Assembly (NCBI RefSeq): GCF_009857815.1
Contig: NZ_WVVW01000001.1
Span: forward strand, 558,001-622,000
DNA length: 64,000 nt
Origin: Pseudomaricurvus sp. HS19
GTDB taxonomy: Bacteria > Pseudomonadota > Gammaproteobacteria > Pseudomonadales > Cellvibrionaceae
Reading direction: 5' to 3'
This document shows, piece by piece, positions 18,232-29,617 of this stretch. The notes below the pieces were generated by a model. It had not been told where the DNA came from and ran no database searches. It saw only the letters and a program-made list of their open reading frames with translations. The stretch's first letter is position 1, and every line of letters starts with the position of its first letter. The position numbers and the translations under genes are program-made.

Positions 18232-19359
18232 TTACAGCGCTTGCTCGATAACAGCGCCGCCCAGGCAGACGTCGCCGTCATAAAAGACCACCGACTGGCC
18301 CGGTGTCACGGCACGTTGCGGCTGGTCGAATACTACTTTGAGCTGGTTATCGCCGGTTTTCTCCACAGAGCAGGCCTGGTCTGCCTGGCGGTAGCGGGTC
18401 TTGGCATGACACCGCAGCGGGAAGGTGTCTGTCTCACCATTGATCCAGTGCGCCTGGCCGGCGGTCAGGGCCTGGCTGAAAAGGAGAGGGTGGTTGGTAC
18501 CCTGCACGGCCAGCAGCTGGTTGTTGACCAAATCCTTGCCTGCGACATACCAGGGTTCATCGCTGGCGCCTTTCATGCCGCCAATACCCAGGCCCTGGCG
18601 CTGGCCGATGGTGTGGTACATCAATCCGGCGTGGCGGCCGATAACATTGCCTTCGTCGTCGACGATATCGCCGGGTTGGGCGGGCAGGTACTGCTGCAGG
18701 AAATCCTTGAAGCGACGCTCACCGATAAAGCAGATGCCGGTGCTGTCCTTCTTGTTGTGGGTAATCAGGTTGTGCTCTTCCGCCAGTTGCCGCACCACCG
18801 GCTTTTCCAGGTCGCCAACGGGGAAAAGGGAGCGGCCGAACTCCTCTTCACCGACGGCGTGCAGGAAGTAGCTCTGGTCTTTATTGGGATCCAGCCCCTT
18901 GAGCAGCTGGGCGTGGCCGTCCAGGTCGCGGCGGCGCACATAGTGTCCGGTGGCAATCAGGTCGGCACCGAGCATTTCGGCGTACTCCAGGAAGACCTTG
19001 AACTTGATCTCCCGGTTACAGAGGATATCGGGGTTGGGTGTGCGGCCGGCCTGGTATTCGGCCAGGAAGTGCTCGAACACGTTATCCCAGTACTCGGCGG
19101 CAAAATTGGCGGTATGCAGGCGGATGCCGAGGGTATCGCAGACCCGCTGGGCGTCGATGAGGTCATCCTTGGCGGTGCAGTATTCGGTGCCGTCGTCCTC
19201 GTCCCAGTTCTTCATGAACAGGCCTTCCACCTGATAGCCCTGTTGCAACAGCAGCAGGGCAGCGACGGAGGAGTCGACACCGCCGGACATGCCCACGATT
19301 ACTTTGGTGGTGGCGTTGCCGGTGTGGGGATCTGGGGTCTGGGGATTACTGCTGGTCAC
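18232..19359 (-). CDS. mnmA: tRNA-specific 2-thiouridylase MnmA
   Basis: 375 residues. The N-terminal PP-loop SGGVDSS (about 25-31) activates U34 of tRNA Lys, Glu and Gln with ATP. Cys114 (in DILCN) and Cys210 (in STGICFIG) are the pair that handles the persulfide. MnmA receives sulfur from the Tus relay, whose TusB, TusC and TusD are encoded 13 kb away in this window. The N-terminal 18 residues ([11 protein letters not shown]...) are a non-conserved extension. The neighbours nudJ upstream and hflD downstream agree with E. coli order. Confidence 0.96.
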   Translation of the reverse strand: MTSSNPQTPDPHTGNATTKVIVGMSGGVDSSVAALLLLQQGYQVEGLFMKNWDEDDGTEYCTAKDDLIDAQRVCDTLGIRLHTANFAAEYWDNVFEHFLAEYQAGRTPNPDILCNREIKFKVFLEYAEMLGADLIATGHYVRRRDLDGHAQLLKGLDPNKDQSYFLHAVGEEEFGRSLFPVGDLEKPVVRQLAEEHNLITHNKKDSTGICFIGERRFKDFLQQYLPAQPGDIVDDEGNVIGRHAGLMYHTIGQRQGLGIGGMKGASDEPWYVAGKDLVNNQLLAVQGTNHPLLFSQALTAGQAHWINGETDTFPLRCHAKTRYRQADQACSVEKTGDNQLKVVFDQPQRAVTPGQSVVFYDGDVCLGGAVIEQAL

Positions 19360-19439
19360 TGGGCTGATTCCGCTGCACTGTTCGATTGCCTGCCTGAACT
19401 CTGCTGCCGGACACCGGCTGAGGCAGAAAGGCGGCTATT

Positions 19440-19907
19440 CTACCGGTGCTGGTAGAGCAGTTCCAATGGGTAGCGGACGCCCAGGCGGTAATCGTCAATC
19501 ACCTTGAGCACAATCGGGCTGCGCAGCTGCTCCTGCAGCTCCAGCAGCTCTTCATAGCTCAGCCAGACGGCCTCAATAATACCTTGGTCTAATTGAGCGT
19601 CCTCCTTTGCGGCTATAGCTTCCGCGATCAGGGTTGAGCGCAGGTAGGTGATGCCATTGGGGGCGTGGTAGAGCGAGAGGCCACCAAAGGCTATCGGCCG
19701 GACCTGCCAGCCAGTCTCTTCCAGAGTTTCGCGAACGGCGGCGTCGGTCAGGCTTTCGCCGCCCTCGATGTGGCCTGCGGGCTGGTTGTAGACGATGCGG
19801 TTATCGCGCAACTCCTTCACCATCAGGTAGCGGCCTTCGCGTTCGACGATGGTGGCTACGGTGGCGTGAGGTCTGTTGTTGGCGGTGGTCTGTGTTGTGT
19901 CGGGCAT
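19440..19907 (-). CDS. nudJ: NudJ-type Nudix pyrophosphatase
   Basis: 155 residues (E. coli NudJ 153). The Nudix box G-x5-E-x7-REtxEEtG spans residues 45-66 and is complete (GHIEGGESLTDAAVRETLEE), giving the metal-binding glutamates. The preceding NQPAGHIE and the following SLYHAPNGITYLRSTLI are typical of NudJ. E. coli NudJ acts on thiamine pyrophosphate and nucleoside di- and triphosphates; the substrate here is inferred from orthology. It sits between rluE and mnmA, as in E. coli. Confidence 0.9.
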   Translation of the reverse strand: MPDTTQTTANNRPHATVATIVEREGRYLMVKELRDNRIVYNQPAGHIEGGESLTDAAVRETLEETGWQVRPIAFGGLSLYHAPNGITYLRSTLIAEAIAAKEDAQLDQGIIEAVWLSYEELLELQEQLRSPIVLKVIDDYRLGVRYPLELLYQHR

Positions 19908-20003
19908 CTGCTATCGGTTCTCCACTGGCTGGCAGCCTGTTTTGTAGTTTTGCAACAAGAATATGCTCCGGGTTCCTGGTGTCGGGCGGCGGCTGAAGGC
20001 AAA

Positions 20004-20681
20004 TTACCGCTTGCGCGACGGCCTGTTGCCGCGTGGAGTCTGCGGGTTGGTGCGGCTGCGGCGGGTGCTGCCGGACCTGTTGCCTGGTGGTGGGCGTTTT
20101 CCCGCAGGCTTGTCCGCGGTGCTGCCGGCGGGCAGGGACACCTCGAGCTGGCGGTGCTCCCCGGGTTGCAGCTGTTCCAGGCTCCACTCCCCGATGCTGG
20201 CGCGAATCAGCCTCAGGGTGGGGTGTCCGGCTGCAGCAGTCATGCGCCGAACTTGCCGGTTACGCCCTTCGCGTATGGTAATTTCAAGCCACTGGGTGGG
20301 GATGTTGCGCCGTTCACGAATGGGAGGGTCGCGTTGCCACAGGCATGGCGGAGGCTCCATGCGCCGCACCCGGGCGGGCAGGGTGGGGCCGTCCTTGAGC
20401 AGGATGCCATCCCTCAGCTGCTGCAGGGCCTGATCGGATGGCAGGTTCTCAACTTGCACCCAATAGGTTTTCGGGAGCTTGTGGCGGGGATCGGCTATCC
20501 TGTGTTGTAGCTGGCCGTCGTTGGTGAGCAGCAGCAGCCCCTCGGAGTCGTAATCCAGTCGCCCGGCCGGGTAGAAACCGGGCATGTCATGCAGGTACTG
20601 TTTCAGGGTGGTGCGGCCATCGCTGTCGCTGAATTGGCACATTACCTGGAACGGTTTATTAAAGAGAATGATCTGGCTCAT
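20004..20681 (-). CDS. rluE: 23S rRNA pseudouridine synthase RluE
   Basis: 225 residues of the RsuA/RluB/RluE branch. The catalytic motif GRLDYDSEGLLLLTN (Asp43) and the REGRNRQVRRM segment are present. There is no N-terminal S4 domain, which separates RluE from RsuA and RluB. RluE modifies U2457 of 23S rRNA in E. coli. The last 40 residues are an Arg/Pro/Ser-rich basic tail (GKRPPPGNRSGSTRRSR) that probably adds RNA contact. It is divergent from icd, the same adjacency as in E. coli. Confidence 0.92.
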   Translation of the reverse strand: MSQIILFNKPFQVMCQFSDSDGRTTLKQYLHDMPGFYPAGRLDYDSEGLLLLTNDGQLQHRIADPRHKLPKTYWVQVENLPSDQALQQLRDGILLKDGPTLPARVRRMEPPPCLWQRDPPIRERRNIPTQWLEITIREGRNRQVRRMTAAAGHPTLRLIRASIGEWSLEQLQPGEHRQLEVSLPAGSTADKPAGKRPPPGNRSGSTRRSRTNPQTPRGNRPSRKR

Positions 20682-20759
20682 GGCGTTACTGGCTGTGGCT
20701 TTGATGTAATTTTACTACCGAAATCGGGGTGTGTCTGGTAAGATGCGCCGCGAATTTCC

Positions 20760-20778
20760 GGAGCCGGGCAATGGCTCC
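20760..20778 (+). promoter_or_regulatory. Hairpin in the icd 5' leader
   Basis: GGAGCC (20760-20765) pairs with GGCTCC (20773-20778) around a seven-base loop, 35 bases before the icd start codon. It may stabilise the message or be chance. Confidence 0.35.
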
Positions 20779-20792
20779 TACCAGCGGATTGA

Positions 20793-23048
<2,256 letters not shown>

Positions 23049-23065
23049 GACAGGCTGCTGGCATG

Positions 23066-23098
23066 AAAAAAGCCCGGGTTTGCCCGGGCTTTTTTTTG
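23066..23098 (+). terminator. Rho-independent terminator after icd
   Basis: AGCCCGGG/CCCGGGCT stem with a TTTG loop, followed by eight T. The A-run before the stem allows weaker function on the minus strand. Confidence 0.92.
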
Positions 23099-23188
23099 TC
23101 TTGTTGCTGGCGATACCGTGCCAGGGTGATTCTGCGCCGGCAGCGTCGGGATGATGAGGCTTGCGGGATAGGGCCGTAAGCGCCGGGA

Positions 23189-23467
23189 TTAGCCGTAGGC
23201 TTCAGAGTGCCGCATTTGTGGGGGCTCGGTGGTAGCACCGGCGCCGCTGTCTTCCCCCATTTTATTGGGGAGCTGGATATTGGTTGCGTGTAACCCCTTG
23301 GCGCCCTTGATGGTGTCAAAGGTCACCGACTGGCCGGCCTTGAGGGTTTTGTAGCCCTCCATGACGATGGAGGAGTAGTGAACAAACAGGTCCTCGCCGC
23401 CATCGTCAGGGAGGATAAAGCCATAACCTTTGGCGTTGTTGAACCACTTGACTGTTCCGGTGGGCAT
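23189..23467 (-). CDS. cspD: CspD-like cold-shock domain protein
   Basis: 92 residues: a complete cold-shock domain with RNP1 (KGYGFI) and RNP2 (DLFVHYSSI), then a 20-residue Gly/Glu-rich tail. The tail and the position divergent to clpS-clpA mark it as CspD rather than a true cold-inducible Csp. E. coli CspD binds single-stranded DNA, is made in stationary phase and inhibits replication. ATG preceded by AAGGAA-like sequence. Confidence 0.92.
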   Translation of the reverse strand: MPTGTVKWFNNAKGYGFILPDDGGEDLFVHYSSIVMEGYKTLKAGQSVTFDTIKGAKGLHATNIQLPNKMGEDSGAGATTEPPQMRHSEAYG

Positions 23468-23827
23468 AATCAGTTCCTTACGCGAGCCTGAGGCTGTCTC
23501 TTTCCGTTGCTTTATTGTCTTTATTTGTCGGTGTCGCTGTCCGTAGCGTGTGATCCTGCCAGTCGCCGATTCCGGGTCAGGTGCGGTACCTGTTTACCGG
23601 TAAGTGTGCATCCTGTTACCCGCAAGGGTTACCTCAACCGCTGTAGTCACGGATTTGGACGTACAAACGGTCATTTGTTGGGGGTATACTCATAGATGAC
23701 TGGAGGACTGACCTCTTATAACGGACATATTTTTAGCCGTCAAGCAGGGTAAGTGATCAAATTGATGATTTGTTGATCTGGCTGGCGCGTAAAAAAACAC
23801 CTCAAACCTATCGGGCCTCTTAGCGAT
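23468..23827. other. Divergent control region of cspD and clpS
   Basis: 360 bases without a gene. TATACT at 23685-23690 is the best -10 towards clpS, but its -35 is unclear (TTGGAC at 23655-23660 is too far). No operator can be named. Confidence 0.4.
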
Positions 23828-24199
23828 ATGGGTAATCTCGACAAACTTAAACTAATATTGAGCATGGATGATCAGGAAAATGACCATGCCGGGGGGTTGG
23901 GGGTAGCTGTACAGCCAGCCAAGCCAAAATTGAAGCGCCCCTCCATGTACAAAGTGGTACTGTTAAACGACGACTACACTCCAATGGAGTTTGTTGTGGA
24001 GACCCTGGAGATATTCTTTAATATGGGTAGAGAGCAGGCCACGCAAGTAATGCTCCAGGTACACACGCAGGGAAAAGCGGTTTGCGGTATTTTCACCCGT
24101 GACATTGCTGAAACCAAGGCAGCGCAGGTGAATCAGTTTGCCAGAGAGAATGAACATCCCTTGCTTTGCGAGATCGAAGCTGTTGAGGATGACGAATAG
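23828..24199 (+). CDS. clpS: ClpS, N-degron adaptor of ClpAP
   Basis: 123 residues. The folded core ([20 protein letters not shown]...[21 protein letters not shown]) is nearly identical to P. aeruginosa ClpS, including the NDDYTPM motif that binds N-terminal Leu, Phe, Tyr and Trp. The roughly 35-residue flexible N-terminus is needed to feed substrates into ClpA. The ATG at 23864 is an alternative start; neither has a strong ribosome site. The clpA gene follows after 40 bases. The matching N-end tagging enzymes Bpt and Aat are encoded within 5 kb. Confidence 0.94.
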   Translation: MGNLDKLKLILSMDDQENDHAGGLGVAVQPAKPKLKRPSMYKVVLLNDDYTPMEFVVETLEIFFNMGREQATQVMLQVHTQGKAVCGIFTRDIAETKAAQVNQFARENEHPLLCEIEAVEDDE

Positions 24200-24239
24200 T
24201 AGATCACTGGTTTTAACGTTGCTTTAGGGGTAATAGCCA

Positions 24240-26507
24240 ATGCTGAGCAAGGACTTAGAAGTTACCTTGAACCTCGCCTTCAAAGGGGCTCGCTCCAAGC
24301 GTCATGAATTCATGACCGTCGAGCACCTGCTGCTGGCCCTGCTGGATAACGACTCTGCAGTTAATGTGCTCCGCGCCTGCGGTGCCAATTTAAACCTTCT
24401 TCGTCGCGAATTAATTGAGTTCGTCGATTCCACCACACCCTTGATCCCGGAAAACGACACCGAGCGTGAAACCCAGCCCACCCTGGGCTTCCAGCGGGTG
24501 TTGCAGCGGGCCGTGTTCCACGTCCAGTCCTCTGGCAAGAAAGAGGTGACCGGGGCGAATGTGCTGGTCGCTATCTTCAGTGAGCAGGAGAGCCAGGCGG
24601 TTTACTACCTGAAGCAGCAAAATGTTGCCCGGCTGGATGTGGTCAATTTCATCACTCATGGCATTTCCAAGGTTTCCGGCTCGGATGAGCATCATGAGGA
24701 CCACAGCGGCGAGATGAATGAAGAAGCCGGTTTGTCCGGGGAGCCCGGCAGCCAGAGCCCGCTGGACGCCTATGCAACCAACCTCAACGAAGAGGCGCGG
24801 CTGGGTCGCATTGATCCGCTGGTGGGGCGTGAGCCGGAAGTGGAGCGGGTCTGTCAGATCCTGACCCGCCGGCGCAAGAACAACCCGCTGCTGGTGGGTG
24901 AGTCCGGGGTGGGCAAGACCGCCATCGCCGAGGGGCTGGCGAAACGTATTATTGATGGCAAGGTGCCCGAGGTACTGGAGGAGAGTGTTGTGTACTCCCT
25001 GGACCTGGGTTCCCTGTTGGCAGGTACCAAGTATCGCGGTGACTTCGAGAAACGTTTCAAGGGGCTGCTTGCTGACCTGAAGAAGCGCGACCATGCCATC
25101 CTCTTTATCGATGAGATTCACACCATCATCGGGGCGGGTGCCGCTTCCGGCGGTGTTATGGATGCTTCCAATTTGCTCAAGCCGCTGCTGACGTCCGGTG
25201 ACCTGCGCTGTATTGGTTCCACGACTTTCCAGGAGTATCGCGGCATCTTCGAAAAGGACAGGGCGCTCTCACGTCGCTTCCAGAAGATCGATGTTAATGA
25301 GCCCAGTGTGGAAGACACTTACCAGATCCTGCGGGGTTTGAAGAGTCGCTTTGAGGAGCATCACGGACTGCGTTACACCGATACCGCATTGAAAGCGGCG
25401 GCGGAGTTGTCCGAGCGCTATATCTCCGAGCGTTTCCTGCCGGACAAGGCGATTGATGTGATTGATGAGGCTGGCGCCTACCAGCAGTTGCTGCCGCCAT
25501 CCAAGCGCAAAAAGGTTATTGGTGTTACTGACGTTGAAGCGGTTATTGCCAAGATTGCCCGTATTCCGCCGAAGAGTGTCTCCTCCTCTGACCGGGATCA
25601 GTTGCGCAACCTTGAGGATAACCTGAAGCTGGCGGTGTTCGGGCAGGAGAAGGCGATCAATGCGCTGAGTACCAGTATCAAGCTGTCCCGTGCTGGCCTG
25701 GGTGTGGCGGACAAGCCCATCGGTTCTTTCCTGTTTGCCGGCCCCACCGGTGTGGGTAAGACCGAGCTGTGCAAGCAGTTGGCCACTACCCTCGGTGTTG
25801 AGCTGGTGCGCTTTGATATGTCCGAATACATGGAGCGACATACCGTATCACGATTGATCGGTGCGCCTCCGGGGTATGTCGGTTTTGATCAGGGCGGTCT
25901 GCTGACGGATGCGGTAACCAAGCATCCCCACAGTGTGGTGTTGCTGGACGAGATCGAAAAAGCCCATCCGGAAGTCTTTAATCTGCTGCTTCAGGTTATG
26001 GATCACGGCACCCTGACGGACAACAATGGTCGCAAGGCGGACTTCCGCAATGTGATCCTGATCATGACGACTAACGCGGGTGCTGAAGAGATGAGCCGGG
26101 CCTCCATCGGCTTTACCCGGCAGGATCACACTTCGGACGGGATGGAGTCCATCAAGAAGATGTTTACGCCCGAGTTCCGCAATCGCCTGGATGCCATTAT
26201 CCAGTTTGGTGCGCTGAGCCTGGATGTGATCAAAACTGTGGTGGACAAGTTCCTGGTGCAACTGCAGTCCCAGCTGGATGACAAGCGGGTTACCCTGGAT
26301 GTCAGTGAAGAGGCGCGGGAGTGGCTGGCCATCAATGGCTACGACGTCAAGATGGGTGCCCGTCCCATGGCGCGCCTGATTCAGGAGAAGCTGAAAAAAC
26401 CGTTGGCGGAAGAGGTGCTGTTTGGCGACCTGGCTGTCAGCGGGGGCGTTGTGCATGTGGATGTGGAAGACGACCAGCTGGAAATCAAGGTCGAGGTGCC
26501 TGCCTGA
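24240..26507 (+). CDS. clpA: ClpA, ATPase subunit of ClpAP protease
   Basis: 755 residues (E. coli 758). An N-terminal repeat domain binds ClpS. It is followed by two AAA+ modules with Walker A GESGVGKT near residue 220 and GPTGVGKT near 501, and Walker B segments ILFIDEIHTI and VVLLDEIEKAHP. ClpA unfolds substrates delivered by ClpS and threads them into ClpP, which is not encoded here. It is co-transcribed with clpS and converges with infA. Confidence 0.97.
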   Translation: MLSKDLEVTLNLAFKGARSKRHEFMTVEHLLLALLDNDSAVNVLRACGANLNLLRRELIEFVDSTTPLIPENDTERETQPTLGFQRVLQRAVFHVQSSGKKEVTGANVLVAIFSEQESQAVYYLKQQNVARLDVVNFITHGISKVSGSDEHHEDHSGEMNEEAGLSGEPGSQSPLDAYATNLNEEARLGRIDPLVGREPEVERVCQILTRRRKNNPLLVGESGVGKTAIAEGLAKRIIDGKVPEVLEESVVYSLDLGSLLAGTKYRGDFEKRFKGLLADLKKRDHAILFIDEIHTIIGAGAASGGVMDASNLLKPLLTSGDLRCIGSTTFQEYRGIFEKDRALSRRFQKIDVNEPSVEDTYQILRGLKSRFEEHHGLRYTDTALKAAAELSERYISERFLPDKAIDVIDEAGAYQQLLPPSKRKKVIGVTDVEAVIAKIARIPPKSVSSSDRDQLRNLEDNLKLAVFGQEKAINALSTSIKLSRAGLGVADKPIGSFLFAGPTGVGKTELCKQLATTLGVELVRFDMSEYMERHTVSRLIGAPPGYVGFDQGGLLTDAVTKHPHSVVLLDEIEKAHPEVFNLLLQVMDHGTLTDNNGRKADFRNVILIMTTNAGAEEMSRASIGFTRQDHTSDGMESIKKMFTPEFRNRLDAIIQFGALSLDVIKTVVDKFLVQLQSQLDDKRVTLDVSEEAREWLAINGYDVKMGARPMARLIQEKLKKPLAEEVLFGDLAVSGGVVHVDVEDDQLEIKVEVPA

Positions 26508-26530
26508 TCCGCTTTTTGCCGGGCACACAC

Positions 26531-26564
26531 AAACCGCCCCGTTGCGAGAGCAGCGGGGCGGTTT
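26531..26564. terminator. Hairpin between clpA and infA
   Basis: AAACCGCCCCG pairs with CGGGGCGGTTT over 11 base pairs. The T-tract after it is short and interrupted, so it is a plausible but not classic terminator for the convergent clpA and infA. Confidence 0.65.
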
Positions 26565-26617
26565 GGTTTAAGTCGGTAGCAATCTGAAGGCGGGGCGGTG
26601 TGGCAAGCCCCGGAATA

Positions 26618-26836
26618 TCAGCGGGCGCGGTAGGTGATACGGCCTTTGGTCAGGTCGTATGGGGTCAGTTCAACTTTGACTTTGTCACCGGTCAGGATGC
26701 GGATGTAGTTTTTGCGCATTTTGCCTGAAATGTGAGCGGTGACGACGTGGCCGTTCTCCAGCTTCACACGGAAAGTGGTGTTTGGAAGGGTATCGATTAC
26801 CTCGCCTTCCATTTCAAAATTGTCTTCTTTTGCCAT
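26618..26836 (-). CDS. infA: Translation initiation factor IF-1
   Basis: 72 residues, the exact length of E. coli IF-1, forming a single S1/OB fold ([44 protein letters not shown]). IF-1 binds the ribosomal A site during initiation. It starts with MAKEDN as usual. It is placed between clpA and the aminoacyl-tRNA protein transferases, as in E. coli, although the serW tRNA found there is missing. Confidence 0.97.
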   Translation of the reverse strand: MAKEDNFEMEGEVIDTLPNTTFRVKLENGHVVTAHISGKMRKNYIRILTGDKVKVELTPYDLTKGRITYRAR

Positions 26837-26928
26837 TCGGCAACTTCCTCGATTGGTTTAAATCTCTGAGCCCGGTTTCGAGCAGGGCGTGATTGTGCCT
26901 GAAAAGCGCCCCTGAGCCAAGCTGCAAC

Positions 26929-27636
26929 TTAATTCATGCGCAGCCAGCGGTGATCAATCAGCAGCTCCAGGGGACGATATTCCGATTTGTAGCGCATTTT
27001 CTGGCACTGTTTGATCCAGTAGCCCAGGTAGACGTGGCTGAGGTGTTCTTCAGCGGTCATGGCTATCTGCCAGAGGATGGCAAACATCCCCAGACTGCGT
27101 TTCTCTTCATCGGGGTCATAGAAGGTGTAAACGGCCGAGTAGCCGTCGTTCATGCGATCGGCGACGGCGACGGCAATCAGCCGCTGCTGGTGGCGGAATT
27201 CCAGGTATGCGGTAACCCCCCATTCGCTGGTGAGGAAGCCGCTGTACTGCTCTTCACTGGGGGGAAACATATCGCCATCGCTGTGCCGGGCTGCAATATA
27301 GCGGGCATAGAGCTGGTAGTGCTCAGGCGAGTCGATGCTGCGGACAATACTAACGGTCAGGTCCTGATTGCGGTTCCAGCACTTGCGCTGACGGCGGTTT
27401 TGCCGGAATACCTGTACCGGGATGCGCGCCGGGATGCAGGCGCTGCAGGTGTGGCAGTGGGGGCTGTAGATATGTTTGCCGCTGCGACGAAAGCCACGCT
27501 CCGACAGTGCACTGTAGAGCTCCGGGGTAATGGTCTGGTTGGGATCGACGAAAATACTCGTCGCTTCCTCCCCGGGCAGGTAACTGCAGGCGTGGGGCTG
27601 CGTGGCGTACAGCTTGATGTTGGTGAGGTCAGTCAT
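26929..27636 (-). CDS. bpt: Bpt, leucyl-tRNA protein transferase for N-terminal Asp/Glu
   Basis: 235 residues of the Ate1/Bpt family. The CSYLPGEEATSIFVDP segment and the CHTCSACIP cysteine cluster (Cys61, 64, 67) belong to the N-terminal domain. FYDPDEEKRSLGMFAILWQI and YLGYWIKQCQKMRYKSEYRPLE belong to the GNAT-like transferase domain. Characterised bacterial Bpt adds Leu to proteins beginning with Asp or Glu, making them ClpS substrates. It starts 2 bases after the stop of aat, so the two transferases form an operon. An arginyl specificity as in eukaryotic Ate1 is unlikely. Confidence 0.94.
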   Translation of the reverse strand: MTDLTNIKLYATQPHACSYLPGEEATSIFVDPNQTITPELYSALSERGFRRSGKHIYSPHCHTCSACIPARIPVQVFRQNRRQRKCWNRNQDLTVSIVRSIDSPEHYQLYARYIAARHSDGDMFPPSEEQYSGFLTSEWGVTAYLEFRHQQRLIAVAVADRMNDGYSAVYTFYDPDEEKRSLGMFAILWQIAMTAEEHLSHVYLGYWIKQCQKMRYKSEYRPLELLIDHRWLRMN

Positions 27637-27638
27637 GT

Positions 27639-28361
27639 TCAGTCCCGAATACTTGCCTCAAACGGTGTTTGACTGATCAGGGTGGCCGGCCAGGGTAATG
27701 GCTCGGCAGCTGGTGATGGCAGCCTGCGCTCGAATTCCGTCCTAGGGATTTCGACAGCGCCAAGGCTGGCCAGATGTTGAGTGTATACCTGGCAGTCGAT
27801 CATGTGAAAGCCTGTACGCCCCAGGGCTGAGATCAGGTGCACAAAGGCCACCTTGGAGGCGTTGCTCGCACGGCTGAACATGGACTCGCCATAGAAAACC
27901 GACCCGATGGCCACCCCGTAAAGGCCGCCTGCCAGCTCGCCGTCCAGCCACACTTCCACCGAATGGGCGTGGCCTGCGGCGTGCAGCCGGCTGTAAGCCG
28001 CTATCATCTCCTCGCTTATCCAGGTGCCATCCTGGCCGGGGCGGGGTTCCGCGCAGAGACCCATGACTGTCTCGAAAGCCGTATCGCAGGTAACGCGAAA
28101 GGTTTTTTGCCGCAATACCTTGGCCAGGCTACGGCTGATGTGCAGCTGCTCGGGAAACAGCACCAGGCGAGGGGAGGGGGTCCACCAGAGAATGGGTTGC
28201 CCTTCGCTGTACCAGGGGAAGATTCCCCTGCGGTAGGCGGCCAGCAGCTGCCGGACGGACAGGTCGCCGCCGGCGGCTATGAGACCATTGGGCTCATCCA
28301 GAGCCCTGCTGCTGGGGGGGAAGTTCTCCGCACCCGGATCCATCCAGGGCAGCATGGTCAT
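27639..28361 (-). CDS. aat: Aat, leucyl/phenylalanyl-tRNA protein transferase
   Basis: 240 residues (E. coli 234). Typical segments are LIAAGGDLSVRQLLAAYRRG, FPWYSEGQPILWWTPSPRLVL and VAIGSVFYGESMFSR. Aat attaches Leu or Phe to proteins with N-terminal Lys or Arg, creating a primary N-degron read by ClpS. It is translationally adjacent to bpt. The ATG at 28355 is an alternative start because homologues often begin MLPWL-like. Confidence 0.95.
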   Translation of the reverse strand: MTMLPWMDPGAENFPPSSRALDEPNGLIAAGGDLSVRQLLAAYRRGIFPWYSEGQPILWWTPSPRLVLFPEQLHISRSLAKVLRQKTFRVTCDTAFETVMGLCAEPRPGQDGTWISEEMIAAYSRLHAAGHAHSVEVWLDGELAGGLYGVAIGSVFYGESMFSRASNASKVAFVHLISALGRTGFHMIDCQVYTQHLASLGAVEIPRTEFERRLPSPAAEPLPWPATLISQTPFEASIRD

Positions 28362-28404
28362 CGCTGATGTCGCCTCTCAGGGGACTGCAAGGGCAGTGTG
28401 TTGA

Positions 28405-29490
<1,086 letters not shown>

Positions 29491-29617
29491 TCACAGACAT
29501 TAACGGCAAAAATGGTAGAATGCCTGCCATTATAACGACGCGCACAACCGCAGGCCGGGTTACCCCCCGCCGGACCTCCTGCGGCCACTACGCAAGACCA
29601 GCAGATCAGGTGAAGAT

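Noticed and set aside
26508-26617. Serine tRNA between clpA and infA as in E. coli
   Set aside because: Only a terminator-like hairpin is found; there is no cloverleaf.
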